Made by a program: the position numbers and the translations under genes | DNA from: Palsa-147 sp963771905 | GTDB taxonomy: Bacteria; Acidobacteriota; Terriglobia; Acidiferrales; UBA7541 | DNA length: 64,000 nucleotides | Assembly (NCBI GenBank): GCA_963771905.1 | Contig: CAVYVI010000015.1 | Span: 282,470 to 346,469, forward strand | Reading direction: 5' to 3' | Shown here: piece by piece, positions 51,439 to 60,946 of the stretch | How the letters are laid out: every line of letters starts with the position of its first letter | Numbering within the stretch: position 1 is the stretch's first letter | Notes under the pieces: model-generated | Database searches by the model: none | Told to the model about the DNA's origin: nothing | The model's input: the letters and a program-made list of their open reading frames with translations, nothing else

Positions 51439-53937
51439 ATGAGCGAAGGCCACTCGCAATTTTCGCAATTTCCCGAGGGGATGACGATCTTCTTGCGCGA
51501 CATCAAATTCGCGCTCCGTTCCCTGGCCCGCGCGAAGGGCCTCGCTATCACCGTGGTGCTCACTCTGGCCCTAGGCATCGGCGCCAACGCTGCCATTTTC
51601 AGCGTCGTGCGCGGCGTTCTCCTCCGGCCGCTCGTCAACCGCGACGAGGACCGCCTGATCTACATCCGCCAGAGCGCCCCCGGCCTCGACGACGACAACA
51701 CGACCTTTTCTGTTCCCGAGATTCAGGATCTGCAGGCGCGCGTGAAGACCATCAGCGCCTTCGGCGACTTCTCCACCATCGGCTTCACCATGATCGGGCT
51801 CGGCGAACCGCGCGAAGTCCGCGCCGGCGTCGTCGACGGCTCGTATTTCGAGGTGATGGGCTTGCACCCGGTTCTCGGCCGTCTGCTCGATGCGCACGAC
51901 GATGGGCCGAACGCCGCCGGCGCCGCGGTTCTCACGTATCGCTTTTGGACAACCGTGTTTAAGAGCGATCCCACGGTCATCGGCAAAACGGTCCGCCTCG
52001 GCACGCGCGTCGCCACCATCGTCGGGGTCCTCGAACCGTCCGTTCCCTATCCCGCCGAAACCGAAATCATCGCCAACGTCGTCACGAGTCCGCATCACCT
52101 CTCGGCAACCATGATCACCGGGCGCGTCCATCGCATGACCGAACTCTTCGGCCGCCTCGCCCCCGGCGCGACTCTCGAATCCGCCCGCGCCGAGCTGCGC
52201 GCTGTCTACGGCGCGATGATTAACGCGCATCCCGAATCCTATTCCAAACGAGCGGACTTCCAGATCAGCGCCGTGCGCCTGCGCGACCAGATCACTTCCG
52301 GCGCCAGAACCATCCTGCTCGTCCTCCTTGTTGCTTCGGGCCTCGTCTTCATTATCGCGTGCTCGAACGCCGCCAATCTCATTCTCGCGCGCACGATTCG
52401 CCGCGAAGGCGAACTCTCGATCCGTGCAGCGCTCGGCGCCAGCACCGCTGCCCTGCGCCGGACTCTCCTTGCCGATAGCCTTATTCTCTGCGGCGCCGGC
52501 GCAACGCTCGGCGTGCTCAGCGCGCGGCCGATGGTGGCCATCCTCGCTCGCTACGCTTCCCGCTTTTCCGTGCGCGCGCTCGATCTCACGGTCGATTCCA
52601 GCATGCTCTGGGTCGGAGCCTTGCTCGCCATCGTCGCCGCGGTGCTTTTGGCGTTCGTCCCGCGCCTCCCATCGGCGGATTCGTCGAGTGGAATGAGTCT
52701 CTCGAGCGGCGGCGTGCGCATCACGGGCGGCTCGAGCCGCCGCTTGCGTGTTTTCGCGGTGATCCAGATCGCCGCGTCCTTCATGCTCCTCGCCGGCGCG
52801 GGCATGCTTCTCAAGACGCTCCTCGCGTTGCAAGAGGCGCGCACCGGCTTCGACACGCGCAACGTTCTGGCCTTGAACGTACCCGCGATCACGTACGGAC
52901 GGACTCCCGATCAGATCGTCGGTTTCTACAAGGAATCGATACGGCAAATCGAAGCGCTGCCGGACGTGGATAGCGTGGCCTTGGGTACCGTCGTTCCGTG
53001 GCGCGACGCCGGCAGCTTCGGTCCGGGATTCCAGTTCTCGGCGGACGGCCACGTCAGCGCGGCCGGCGAAGAAGATCCGCGCGCGCAGTTGCGGACGATT
53101 TCGCCCGGATTTTTCGCCGCGCTCGGCGTCCCAATTCTCGCCGGTCGCGACTTCAACGATTCCGATGCTCACGACGGCGAGCAAGTCGTTATCGTGAGCC
53201 AAAGCCTGGCGCAACGGATGTTCCCGAACGGGGACGCGGTCAATCACCACATGATGTGGACCGACCCGGTGATGAAGTTCATCGACATCAGCGCCGCGCC
53301 TCGGCGAATCATCGGCGTGACGGCCGATATCGACGACGAGCATGTTGTGCCCGGTCCGGCCCTGACCGTTTATCACTCCTTTCAGCAGATGGAAATCTGG
53401 GGAGGACGTCTGTTCGTTCACACTCGTTCGGATCCCTACGCGCTTGTGACGCCCGTGACCCAAATCATCCGCAATCTTGCCCCGGACCAGCCCGTCGAGC
53501 ACGCCGCCACGCTCGCAGATGTCCGCGCGGAAGTGCTCACGCCCGATCGATTGAACGCGCTTGTGTTCGGCGGCTTCGCGGCCGTCGCTCTGGCGATTGC
53601 TGTCATCGGCGTCGCAGGCGTTCTGGCGTTCTCGGTCAGCGGACGGACGCGCGAGTTCGGAATCCGCCTCGCTCTCGGCGCCCAGCCGCGCAACCTCCTG
53701 ACCGCCGTGATCGCGGAAGGGGCGGTGATGGCGGCTTTCGGTGTCATCGCAGGCGCGGCATTCGGCTACGCGCTCGCGCGTCTGGCCGGAAGCTATATCG
53801 TGGATATGAAGATGCCGGATGCCGTGCCGGTCATCGCGTCGGCGCTCGTTTTGCTTGCCGCTGCCGTCGTTGCGTCAGTCGTGCCTGCGGCGCGCGCCGC
53901 TCGCGTCGACGTGATGGACGCGCTCCGCTCGGAATAA
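51439..53937 (+). CDS. ABC transporter permease, acidobacterial duplicated orphan permease (ADOP)
   Basis: An 832-residue membrane protein with two MacB-type periplasmic-core domains, each next to FtsX-like helices. Helices lie near 30-50, 295-320, 345-370, 390-410, 435-460, 710-735, 755-780 and 790-815. The opening FLRDIKFALRSLARAKGLAI and LTLALGIGANAAIFSVVRGV are the ADOP signature. No ABC ATPase gene is nearby, which explains the term orphan. AAGGAG lies upstream of the ATG; MTIFLRD 14 codons later is an alternative. It probably exports a peptide, lipid or lipoprotein or works in mechanotransmission; no substrate is known. Confidence 0.92.
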   Translation: MSEGHSQFSQFPEGMTIFLRDIKFALRSLARAKGLAITVVLTLALGIGANAAIFSVVRGVLLRPLVNRDEDRLIYIRQSAPGLDDDNTTFSVPEIQDLQARVKTISAFGDFSTIGFTMIGLGEPREVRAGVVDGSYFEVMGLHPVLGRLLDAHDDGPNAAGAAVLTYRFWTTVFKSDPTVIGKTVRLGTRVATIVGVLEPSVPYPAETEIIANVVTSPHHLSATMITGRVHRMTELFGRLAPGATLESARAELRAVYGAMINAHPESYSKRADFQISAVRLRDQITSGARTILLVLLVASGLVFIIACSNAANLILARTIRREGELSIRAALGASTAALRRTLLADSLILCGAGATLGVLSARPMVAILARYASRFSVRALDLTVDSSMLWVGALLAIVAAVLLAFVPRLPSADSSSGMSLSSGGVRITGGSSRRLRVFAVIQIAASFMLLAGAGMLLKTLLALQEARTGFDTRNVLALNVPAITYGRTPDQIVGFYKESIRQIEALPDVDSVALGTVVPWRDAGSFGPGFQFSADGHVSAAGEEDPRAQLRTISPGFFAALGVPILAGRDFNDSDAHDGEQVVIVSQSLAQRMFPNGDAVNHHMMWTDPVMKFIDISAAPRRIIGVTADIDDEHVVPGPALTVYHSFQQMEIWGGRLFVHTRSDPYALVTPVTQIIRNLAPDQPVEHAATLADVRAEVLTPDRLNALVFGGFAAVALAIAVIGVAGVLAFSVSGRTREFGIRLALGAQPRNLLTAVIAEGAVMAAFGVIAGAAFGYALARLAGSYIVDMKMPDAVPVIASALVLLAAAVVASVVPAARAARVDVMDALRSE

Positions 53938-54568
53938 TCTCGAATCGCGCCCGCGAAGTTTCACTCGAGCCGCACGCTGCTAATTCACCGGCGTCCGGTT
54001 GACCGGGCTGTCGAAACTCGCTGCCGGTATTCACATGGGGTCATTTAGTCCTTCGGCTCTGTAGACTCCCGCAATTGCCGCGTTATGAGAACTCGATCGG
54101 GCCATCGCTGGTGATCGTAAGTTCACTGATTCCTAAAATCGCTCGATGCAAAACGTGTGGCTGGGCGGCTGTGATCGCCGCACCGTCTGATCGCATGTCA
54201 AAGCGGACCGCTGCTAATCTTTGATTGCATCGAACCTCCAGAAAAACATTGGGCAAATTCTGTGGTTTATGCGGTTATCAGTAGCCGCCAACATATCCGG
54301 CATTACAAAGGCTTTTCTTGAGAGAAACCGCGCAGATCCCGGCAGCGGCTGGGGCCGTGTGAAAAGAATGAGTCTTAGAGTTCAGAAGGAGTATCTAAGG
54401 AGGAGGCAAGACGGCACTGAAATTTACCGCAAGGACTGGGACGCGAGAGAGCCGGTAGTTTTTCAGTCATCTATGGCCCACAGTGCCGTTCTTTGGGTGG
54501 TCGAGATGACTCGCGCGGGGAAACCTGATATATCGATTTGGAGTAAAGGCAAGCCGCTGGGGGAGAAA
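53938..54568. other. Intergenic region before the RND efflux operon
   Basis: About 630 bases with no intact gene. From 54221 the frame of the adaptor gene is open upstream without a ribosome binding site; around 54407-54500 it includes an alpha/beta-hydrolase-like fragment (annotated separately). I found no clear promoter or operator. Confidence 0.5.
54407..54500 (+). pseudogene. Possible alpha/beta-hydrolase (non-heme chloroperoxidase-like) fragment
   Basis: About 30 residues, QDGTEIYRKDWDAREPVVFQ and the following SSMAHSAVLW, resemble the N-terminal start of non-heme chloroperoxidase-type hydrolases (DGTxIYYKDWGxGxPVVF followed by the oxyanion-region GWPL). It is too short to be active and lies in frame with the adaptor gene. 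A chance match cannot be excluded. Confidence 0.4.
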
Positions 54569-55774
54569 ATGAAAACGCTTTGGAAATATAAATTCTGGAT
54601 AGGCGGAGCGTTTTGTTTGGTAGTGATCGGTTTGATTATTGGAGCGATACGTCCGAAGCACGTATCGGGAGCGCAGCCGGGCGCTTCGGCGGACGTTGAG
54701 GTGGTGCAAGTCGAGCAGAAAGATGTTCCGATTTATAGCGAGTGGATCGGCACGCTCGACGGATTCACGAACGCCGACGTCAGGGCACAGGTCACGGGCT
54801 ACCTAATGCGGCAGGGCTACCAGGAAGGCGCATTCGTCAAGAAGGGGCAGCTGCTCTTTGAGATCGATCCGCGCCCCTTTCAGGCGGCGCTCGACCAAAC
54901 GCAGGGACAGCTGGCACAAGCGACTGCCCAACTCGCCAATGCCCAGGCGGTTGAACACAGAACCGAGCTTGACGTCAACCGCTACACCCCACTGGCAAAA
55001 GAGCAAGCCGCCAGCCAACAAGATCTGGACAACGCCATTCAAAATGACCTGGCGGCCAAGGCTACGGTGGCAACGGCCGAGGCTCAAATCAAGACGGCTG
55101 AGGCGGCCGTTGAAACGGCCAACATTAACCTGGATTTCACGCGACTCGTCGCGCCGATCGACGGCATCGCCGGACAGGCTCAACTCCAAGTAGGCGACCT
55201 GGTCAATCCAAGCAGCGGGCCCGTGACCTCCGTGTCCACCGTCGACCCAATCAAGGTCTATTTCACCGTCGGCGAGCCCCAGTATCTCGCCTGGAGAAAA
55301 CGGTTCCCGACAGAGACTACTCGGGAAGCGGCCGACAAGAATCTGCGCCTCGAACTGATTTTGGCCGACGGGTCAATCTATCCACATGAGGGAACATTCT
55401 ACTTTGCGGACCGCCAAGTAAACGAGAGTACGGGGGCAATTCGGATCGCGGGGCTATTTACCAATCCTGGAAATATTCTGCGTCCCGGGGGCTACGGCAA
55501 AATTCGCGCGGTCGTCCGAGTGCAGCAGGACGCGTTGCTTGTACCTCAGCGAGCAGTCTCGGAGCTGCAAGGCGGCTACCAAGTAGCGGTGGTGGATGAG
55601 GAGAAAAAAGTGAGCATCCGAACGGTCAGCGTGGGCGAACGTGTCGGCTCGGAGTGGATTATTGCGGACGAACTGAAGCGAGGCGAAAGCGTGGTTGCCG
55701 AGGGCGTGCAGAAGGTGCGTCCGGGCATGCTGGTGAACCCCAAGCCGTTTACCGTGGAAACTGCGGGAAGGTGA
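54569..55774 (+). CDS. RND efflux periplasmic adaptor (membrane fusion protein)
   Basis: Bridges the RND pump and the outer-membrane channel. 401 residues: signal or anchor helix (about 8-27), barrel-sandwich hybrid half (about 55-110, GYLMRQGYQEGAFVKKGQLL), alpha-hairpin (about 112-185, QTQGQLAQATAQLANAQAVE and later DLAAKATVATAEAQIKTAEA), then beta-barrel and proximal domain (PGGYGKIRAVVR). An open frame extends 116 codons upstream; the ATG at 54569 with GGGGGAGA just before it fits the family. Start of a three-gene operon. Confidence 0.94.
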   Translation: MKTLWKYKFWIGGAFCLVVIGLIIGAIRPKHVSGAQPGASADVEVVQVEQKDVPIYSEWIGTLDGFTNADVRAQVTGYLMRQGYQEGAFVKKGQLLFEIDPRPFQAALDQTQGQLAQATAQLANAQAVEHRTELDVNRYTPLAKEQAASQQDLDNAIQNDLAAKATVATAEAQIKTAEAAVETANINLDFTRLVAPIDGIAGQAQLQVGDLVNPSSGPVTSVSTVDPIKVYFTVGEPQYLAWRKRFPTETTREAADKNLRLELILADGSIYPHEGTFYFADRQVNESTGAIRIAGLFTNPGNILRPGGYGKIRAVVRVQQDALLVPQRAVSELQGGYQVAVVDEEKKVSIRTVSVGERVGSEWIIADELKRGESVVAEGVQKVRPGMLVNPKPFTVETAGR

Positions 55775-55778
55775 TCCG

Positions 55779-58700
55779 ATGTCAAAGTTCTTTATCAACC
55801 GCCCCATCGTCGCGATGGTGATTTCCATCGTCCTGGTGATTGTTGGCTCCCTCACCATCCTGAGTTTGCCTATCGCCCAGTTCCCCAGCATCGCTCCGCC
55901 CGAGATTCAAATTATAGCGACCTACATCGGGGCGGACGCCCAGACCCTGGAACAGTCGGTTGCCACTCCCATCGAGCAGCAGATGAACGGCGTGGACAAC
56001 ATGAACTACATGTACTCGCTGAATGCCACCGGCAACTCGACCACCAGCCTGATCGTGGACTTCGACCCGAAGACCGATCCGAACACTGATTACATCCTCG
56101 CGCAAAGCCGTGAAACGCTGGCTGCTTCTCAGCTTCCCGTGGACGTCACCAATTATGGAGTCACCGTTCGAAAGTCGGTAACCGCTCCTCTCATGTTAAT
56201 CGCGGTGTACTCGCCGCATGGAACGTACGATGCCAAGTTTTTGGCGAACTATGCGTACATCAATCTTGCGGATCCCATCCTGCGTTCGCCAGGCATCGGC
56301 AACGTTCAGGTATTCGGTGCGGGCCAATACGCGATGCGGCTGTGGGTAAAACCCGACACGCTGGCGAAGCTGGGAATCACAGTCCCGGAAATCGTCAGCG
56401 CCATTCAAGCGCAGAACACCGTTAACCCGGCCGGAAAGGCGGGGGGCGAACCGGCACCCAAGGGCCAGGAGTTTACTTACTCGGTTCTGGCGCAAGGCCG
56501 CCTTACGTCCCCGGAGGAATTCGGGCAGATCGTCGTCCGCGAGACACCCGACGGAGGAACCGTTCGGGTCCGCGATGTCGCGCGAATCGAGCTGGGTTCC
56601 CAGGACTATAGCGTCGCGGGACGTTTTAACGGAAAGCCGAGCGCGGTCATTGCCACCTACCAACTGCCGGGGTCGAACGCAGTCGATGCAGCCGCCGCCG
56701 TGAAGAAGCTCATGACGCAGATGAAGCAGCGCTTCCCGGAAGACCTGGATTTCGACATCGCTCTGGATACGACGCGCTCAGTCACGGAAGGAATAAAGGA
56801 AATCGTCGTAACGCTTCTGATCGCTCTCGCGCTCGTAATTCTGGTGGTCTACATCTTCTTGCAGAGCTGGCGCGCCACGCTGATTCCGCTCCTTGCCGTG
56901 CCGGTCTCGCTTATAGGCACGTTCATACTTTTCCCAGTGTTCGGTTTTTCCATCAACACGCTTTCTCTCTTTGGTCTGGTGCTGGCGATCGGCCTTGTGG
57001 TGGACGACGCCATCGTCGTGGTCGAAGGTGTGCAACGCCACATCGAAGAGGGTATGACGCCGAAGGCCGCGGCGTTGAAAGCAATGGAAGAGCTTTCCGG
57101 CCCGGTTGTTGGCATCGCTTTGGTTCTCTCCGCCGTCTTTGTGCCGACAGCCTTCATTCCCGGCATCACCGGCAAGCTCTACCAGCAATTCGCCGTAACG
57201 ATTGCAATTTCCGTTCTGCTCTCAGCGTTCAATGCGCTCACGCTCAGTCCCGCGCTTGCCGCACTTCTGCTCAAGCCTCGGACACCGAGCCGCGGATTGC
57301 TGGAACGATTTTTCGATTGGTTTAACCGCGTCTTTGAGCGAGCCACCGAGGGGTATGTGCGATGGAGCGCAGTATTGGTCCGAAAAACCGTCGTGGTGCT
57401 CGTGTTGCTTGCGGGCTTTTGCGTAGCGGCTGGCTTCTTTGCCAGCCGAATCCCGTCGAGCTTCCTTCCAGACGAAGACCAAGGTTATGCCTACGTCAAT
57501 GTGCAGCTGCCGAACGGGGCTTCGCTGGAACGCACCACGGCCGTGACAGCTGATGTGGAAAAAATCCTGATGAATACGCCGGGGGTCCAACACGTTACTT
57601 GTTTCGTCGGCTTCAGTTTGCTCAGTTTTGTTCGCACCAGTTACAACTCGACCTTTTTTGTGACCTTCAAGCCTTGGAATGAGCGCACGACAAGAGCCGA
57701 GCAATTTCAATCGCTGAAGGCACATCTAAACCAGCAGTTGAGCAGGTTGCCCGCAGCGGTTGCCTTCGGTTTTTCCCCGCCTGCCATTCCAGGTGTCGGC
57801 ACTGCGGGCGGGTTTACGTTTATCCTCGAAGACCGCTCGGGCAGCGATCTTCAGTTCCTCGCCAAGAACTTGAACACTTTTCTTGAAGCTGCCCGAAAGC
57901 GGCCGGAAATCGCCAGCCTCAGCACCACTTTTTTAGCGAGCGTCCCGCAAGAGTTTGTCCACGTAGATCGCGACAAAGTGCTGAAACAAGGCGTGGCCCT
58001 CAGCGATGTCTACCGCACGATTCAAGCCTTCATGGGGGGATATTTCATCAACTATTTCAATCGCTTTGGCCGCCAGTGGCAAGTCTATATCGAAGCGGAA
58101 GGCGAGGACCGCACCAAGGCGGAAAACGTCGGGCAGTTCTATGTCCGCAACAACAAGGGAGAGAATGTCCCCCTTTCCACACTTACGACGATAGAGTCGC
58201 GCCTCGGCCCGGAATTCACCTTGCGCTTCAACGAATATCGCTCCGCGCAAATCAACGGCAGCGCCGCGCCGGGCTATAGCGCGGACCAGGCCACAGCCGC
58301 CCTCGAGGATGTTTTCAAGCGGACCATGCCGCGAGAGATGGGCTTTGACTATTCGGGCATGTCGTTTCAAGAACAAAAAGCGCGGGAGGGAGTGCCCGCG
58401 TCTGCGATCTTCGGACTTTCTCTGCTATTCGTTTTCCTAATTCTGGCGGCGCTATATGAAAGCTGGACGCTGCCCTTCAGCGTGCTCTTGAGCACGCCCG
58501 TGGCGATCTTTGGAGCCTTCGGAATCCTTTGGCTGCGCCGCGCGCTGCTCGGCATTTTCCTGCCGCCATACATGGTCCAGATCGAGATCGATATCTACTC
58601 GCAAATCGGGCTGGTCATGCTCATCGGCTTAGCGGCCAAGAACGCGATTTTGATCGTCGAGTTCGCCAAGGAGGAGTACGAGAACGGAAAACCTCTGGCG

Positions 58701-58982
58701 GATGCCGCGCTCGAAGGAGCCAGGCTTCGTCTGCGGCCCATTCTAATGACGTCTTTCGCGTTCATTCTCGGCTGCGTGCCGCTGTGGACGGCGACTGGTG
58801 CCGGGTCGGTGGCCCGCCAAATCATGGGCACTACGGTGATCGGCGGAATGATGGCTGCCAGCGTGATCGGAATCTTCTTCGTGCCTGGAATCTTCTATAT
58901 GGTGGAGAAATGGTCAGGCGCCGAGAAGGAGCATGTTCCGGGAGCGTTGCCGGCCACGCCCTCTCCAGCGGAGGGAGACTGA
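55779..58982 (+). CDS. RND efflux pump, AcrB/HAE1 type
   Basis: Inner-membrane proton-driven multidrug pump of 1067 residues, full length. It shows FFINRPIVAMVISIVLVIVG (helix 1), GLVLAIGLVVDDAIVVVE (helix 4 with the proton-relay Asp pair), ATPIEQQMNGVDNMNYMYS in the porter domain and GLAAKNAILIVEFAKEEYE (helix 10 with Lys). These match the hydrophobe/amphiphile HAE1 family. The gene begins four bases after the adaptor stop. Substrates are probably amphiphilic toxins or antibiotics. Confidence 0.96.
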   Translation: MSKFFINRPIVAMVISIVLVIVGSLTILSLPIAQFPSIAPPEIQIIATYIGADAQTLEQSVATPIEQQMNGVDNMNYMYSLNATGNSTTSLIVDFDPKTDPNTDYILAQSRETLAASQLPVDVTNYGVTVRKSVTAPLMLIAVYSPHGTYDAKFLANYAYINLADPILRSPGIGNVQVFGAGQYAMRLWVKPDTLAKLGITVPEIVSAIQAQNTVNPAGKAGGEPAPKGQEFTYSVLAQGRLTSPEEFGQIVVRETPDGGTVRVRDVARIELGSQDYSVAGRFNGKPSAVIATYQLPGSNAVDAAAAVKKLMTQMKQRFPEDLDFDIALDTTRSVTEGIKEIVVTLLIALALVILVVYIFLQSWRATLIPLLAVPVSLIGTFILFPVFGFSINTLSLFGLVLAIGLVVDDAIVVVEGVQRHIEEGMTPKAAALKAMEELSGPVVGIALVLSAVFVPTAFIPGITGKLYQQFAVTIAISVLLSAFNALTLSPALAALLLKPRTPSRGLLERFFDWFNRVFERATEGYVRWSAVLVRKTVVVLVLLAGFCVAAGFFASRIPSSFLPDEDQGYAYVNVQLPNGASLERTTAVTADVEKILMNTPGVQHVTCFVGFSLLSFVRTSYNSTFFVTFKPWNERTTRAEQFQSLKAHLNQQLSRLPAAVAFGFSPPAIPGVGTAGGFTFILEDRSGSDLQFLAKNLNTFLEAARKRPEIASLSTTFLASVPQEFVHVDRDKVLKQGVALSDVYRTIQAFMGGYFINYFNRFGRQWQVYIEAEGEDRTKAENVGQFYVRNNKGENVPLSTLTTIESRLGPEFTLRFNEYRSAQINGSAAPGYSADQATAALEDVFKRTMPREMGFDYSGMSFQEQKAREGVPASAIFGLSLLFVFLILAALYESWTLPFSVLLSTPVAIFGAFGILWLRRALLGIFLPPYMVQIEIDIYSQIGLVMLIGLAAKNAILIVEFAKEEYENGKPLADAALEGARLRLRPILMTSFAFILGCVPLWTATGAGSVARQIMGTTVIGGMMAASVIGIFFVPGIFYMVEKWSGAEKEHVPGALPATPSPAEGD

Positions 58983-59030
58983 GATGGACCGTTGCGGGAG
59001 CGGCGCGAAAGGAGAACGGCGGAGCAACTC

Positions 59031-60430
59031 ATGAAGAAACTAACGAAATACATTGTCGCCATGATGACCTCGGTTTTAGTCGCTGGATGCGCGGTCGGTC
59101 CGAACTACCATCGACCCGATGTTCAAACCCCGACAGCGTTCCGTGATCTGAGCGAAAACCCGCAGGCCCAGGCTCAGGCGGCGTCCTATGCTGATCTTCC
59201 TTGGTGGCAGGTCTTCCAGGACCCGCAATTACAAGAACTCATCCGCACTGCGCTAAAGCAAAACTACGACCTGCAAATTGCGACGGAGCGCATCAATGCC
59301 GGGCGCGCGCAGCTTGCCATAGCGCGTTCGAGTCTATTCCCGCAGATCCAAGGAAACGGCAATTTCATCGGTGGAAAAGAAAATAACTTCCAGACCAACT
59401 ACAACTTTCTGACCCTGACGGCCGACGCAGCATTCCAGTTGGACTTCTTCGGTAAGCTGCGTCGCGCGACCGAGGCGTCGCGTGCGCAACTCCTTGCAAC
59501 AGAGGATGCGCGGCAGACGGTCATATTGACGCTCGTGAGCGATGTGGCGAGCGACTATTTCGCGCTCCTGCAACTTGACCTTCGACTCCAAATTACGCGC
59601 GAGACCGTCAACACGCAGCAAGACTCCGTGAAGCTCACCAATCTTCGCCTTGAGCACGGCGTGGCCACAAAGCTCGACGTCTTGCAGTCTCAGCAAGTTC
59701 TCGATTCGGCGAATGCTCAAATCCCCGACTTAGAGCGGCAGATCGCGCAGGAAGAAAATGCCATCAGCATTCTTCTTGGCAATTACCCGGAGGCCGTGCC
59801 ACGCGGACGGCCGCTGGTGGAGCAGGCGCTTCCTCCCGAAGTGCCTCCGGGTCTGCCTTCATCGCTCATCGAGCGACGGCCGGATATTCGCGAGGCCGAG
59901 CAGGCCTTGGTCGCCGCGAATGCCGAAATCGGTGTCGCCAAGGCCCAGTTCTTTCCGCAAATCTCGCTGACGGGCTCCGGCGGCGGCTCCTTCGGGCGGA
60001 GCAGCGCGTTCTCCGGCCTGATGAGCTCGCAACTCGGAATCTGGTCTTACGGCGCCCAAGTGAGCCAGCCCATTTTCACGGGGGAGCTCTTCACGGAAAT
60101 CTGAAGCTAGCGGAGTCGCAGCATCAACAGGCTCTGATCGCTTACCGGCAATCAATTCAGAGCGCGTTCGGGGACGTATCCGACGCGCTAATCGGCTATC
60201 AGAAATTCCATCAGGTTCGGGTTCGCCAAGAGGAAACTGTCGCGGACCTGCGGGAGTCTGTCCGGCTGTCCAATCTGCGCTACACGGGAGGCACCACCAC
60301 GTATCTCGAAGTCTTGGACGGCCAAAGGTCGCTCTTTTCCGCGGAACTCACTTTGGCGGACGCGCGCGGCACCGAGTACCAGAGTCTCGTGCAACTTTAC
60401 AGAGCGCTCGGCGGAGGCTGGCAGCAATAG
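59031..60430 (+). pseudogene. RND outer-membrane channel (TolC/NodT family lipoprotein), frameshifted
   Basis: Third gene of the efflux operon. A lipoprotein signal (VLVAGC) is followed by the NodT-type N-terminus (GPNYHRPDVQTP) and two OEP repeats with LERRPDIR-type motif IERRPDIREAEQALVAANAE. The frame breaks at 60080-60084, where a G run has five G instead of six; the product ends FTGELFTEI at 60104. The other frame restores NLKLAESQHQQALIAYRQSI and runs to TAG at 60430, giving a normal 466-residue protein. A G-run deletion is a common sequencing error and also a real mutation route. Confidence 0.85.
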
Positions 60431-60946
60431 TCAATGAACATTGCTCGCCCAGGGAAAGCCGGCGCAAAAGAACGCGACGGTGGCCTCAAAGAGAACTGTT
60501 TCTGGATAATACAGACGGAGGTTCACAGGAGGACGTGATTCCACCTTTGTTTCACTGCGTCTTTCGGAGTGTGCGTCTCGCGCGTGGGACTTGTCTGGCC
60601 TAGTTGCGTCAACGAGAAACAGTCCGCGGTCGCTCTATGATAAGTAGAGTTCCGACTGCGGACTGGCAATTTAAAACGATGCGCCATATTTCTGGCGAAT
60701 ATTGAATTGCTGATAGAGAAAAGATTTGGCCGGTGGAATCAAGGGGTTGCAAGACCGTCGCAGAGCAGGTTTTTGGGCAAGTGGCGACGGCAGAATTGGA
60801 TCGTGTTTGCGGAGTCCTTAGAGCGTCTAACGGAATCTGCGATTTTCACTTCTCTGTCGAAAAGACCTCGTTAGAGCCGAGCGAACACTTTGAGTTTGGA
60901 GTAATTCCGGAAGCCTGATCCGAAGGACGATCTCGCGTCGTTTAAC
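60431..60946. other. Intergenic region after the efflux operon
   Basis: About 515 bases between the ends of convergent units. A 61-codon open frame (60733-60918, starting GTG) has no recognisable ribosome binding site or family, so I do not call it. The hairpin at 60622-60663 is the only distinct structure. Confidence 0.5.
60622..60663. terminator. Long two-part stem-loop
   Basis: Outer arms GTCCGCGGTCG (60622-60632) and CGACTGCGGAC (60653-60663) pair with one mismatch, and inner arms CTCTA and TAGAG pair around a 7-base loop. It may be the terminator of the efflux operon or a structured RNA. Only a short A/T stretch follows, not a clear T tract. Confidence 0.45.

Noticed and set aside
51571..53502. 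A 643-codon minus-strand frame inside the ADOP gene
   Set aside because: Composition is Asp/Arg/His-rich with no domain, while the + strand encodes a clear permease with membrane helices.
60733..60918. A 61-residue open frame
   Set aside because: GTG start without a ribosome binding site, no family, and it lies between convergent units. I could not support it.
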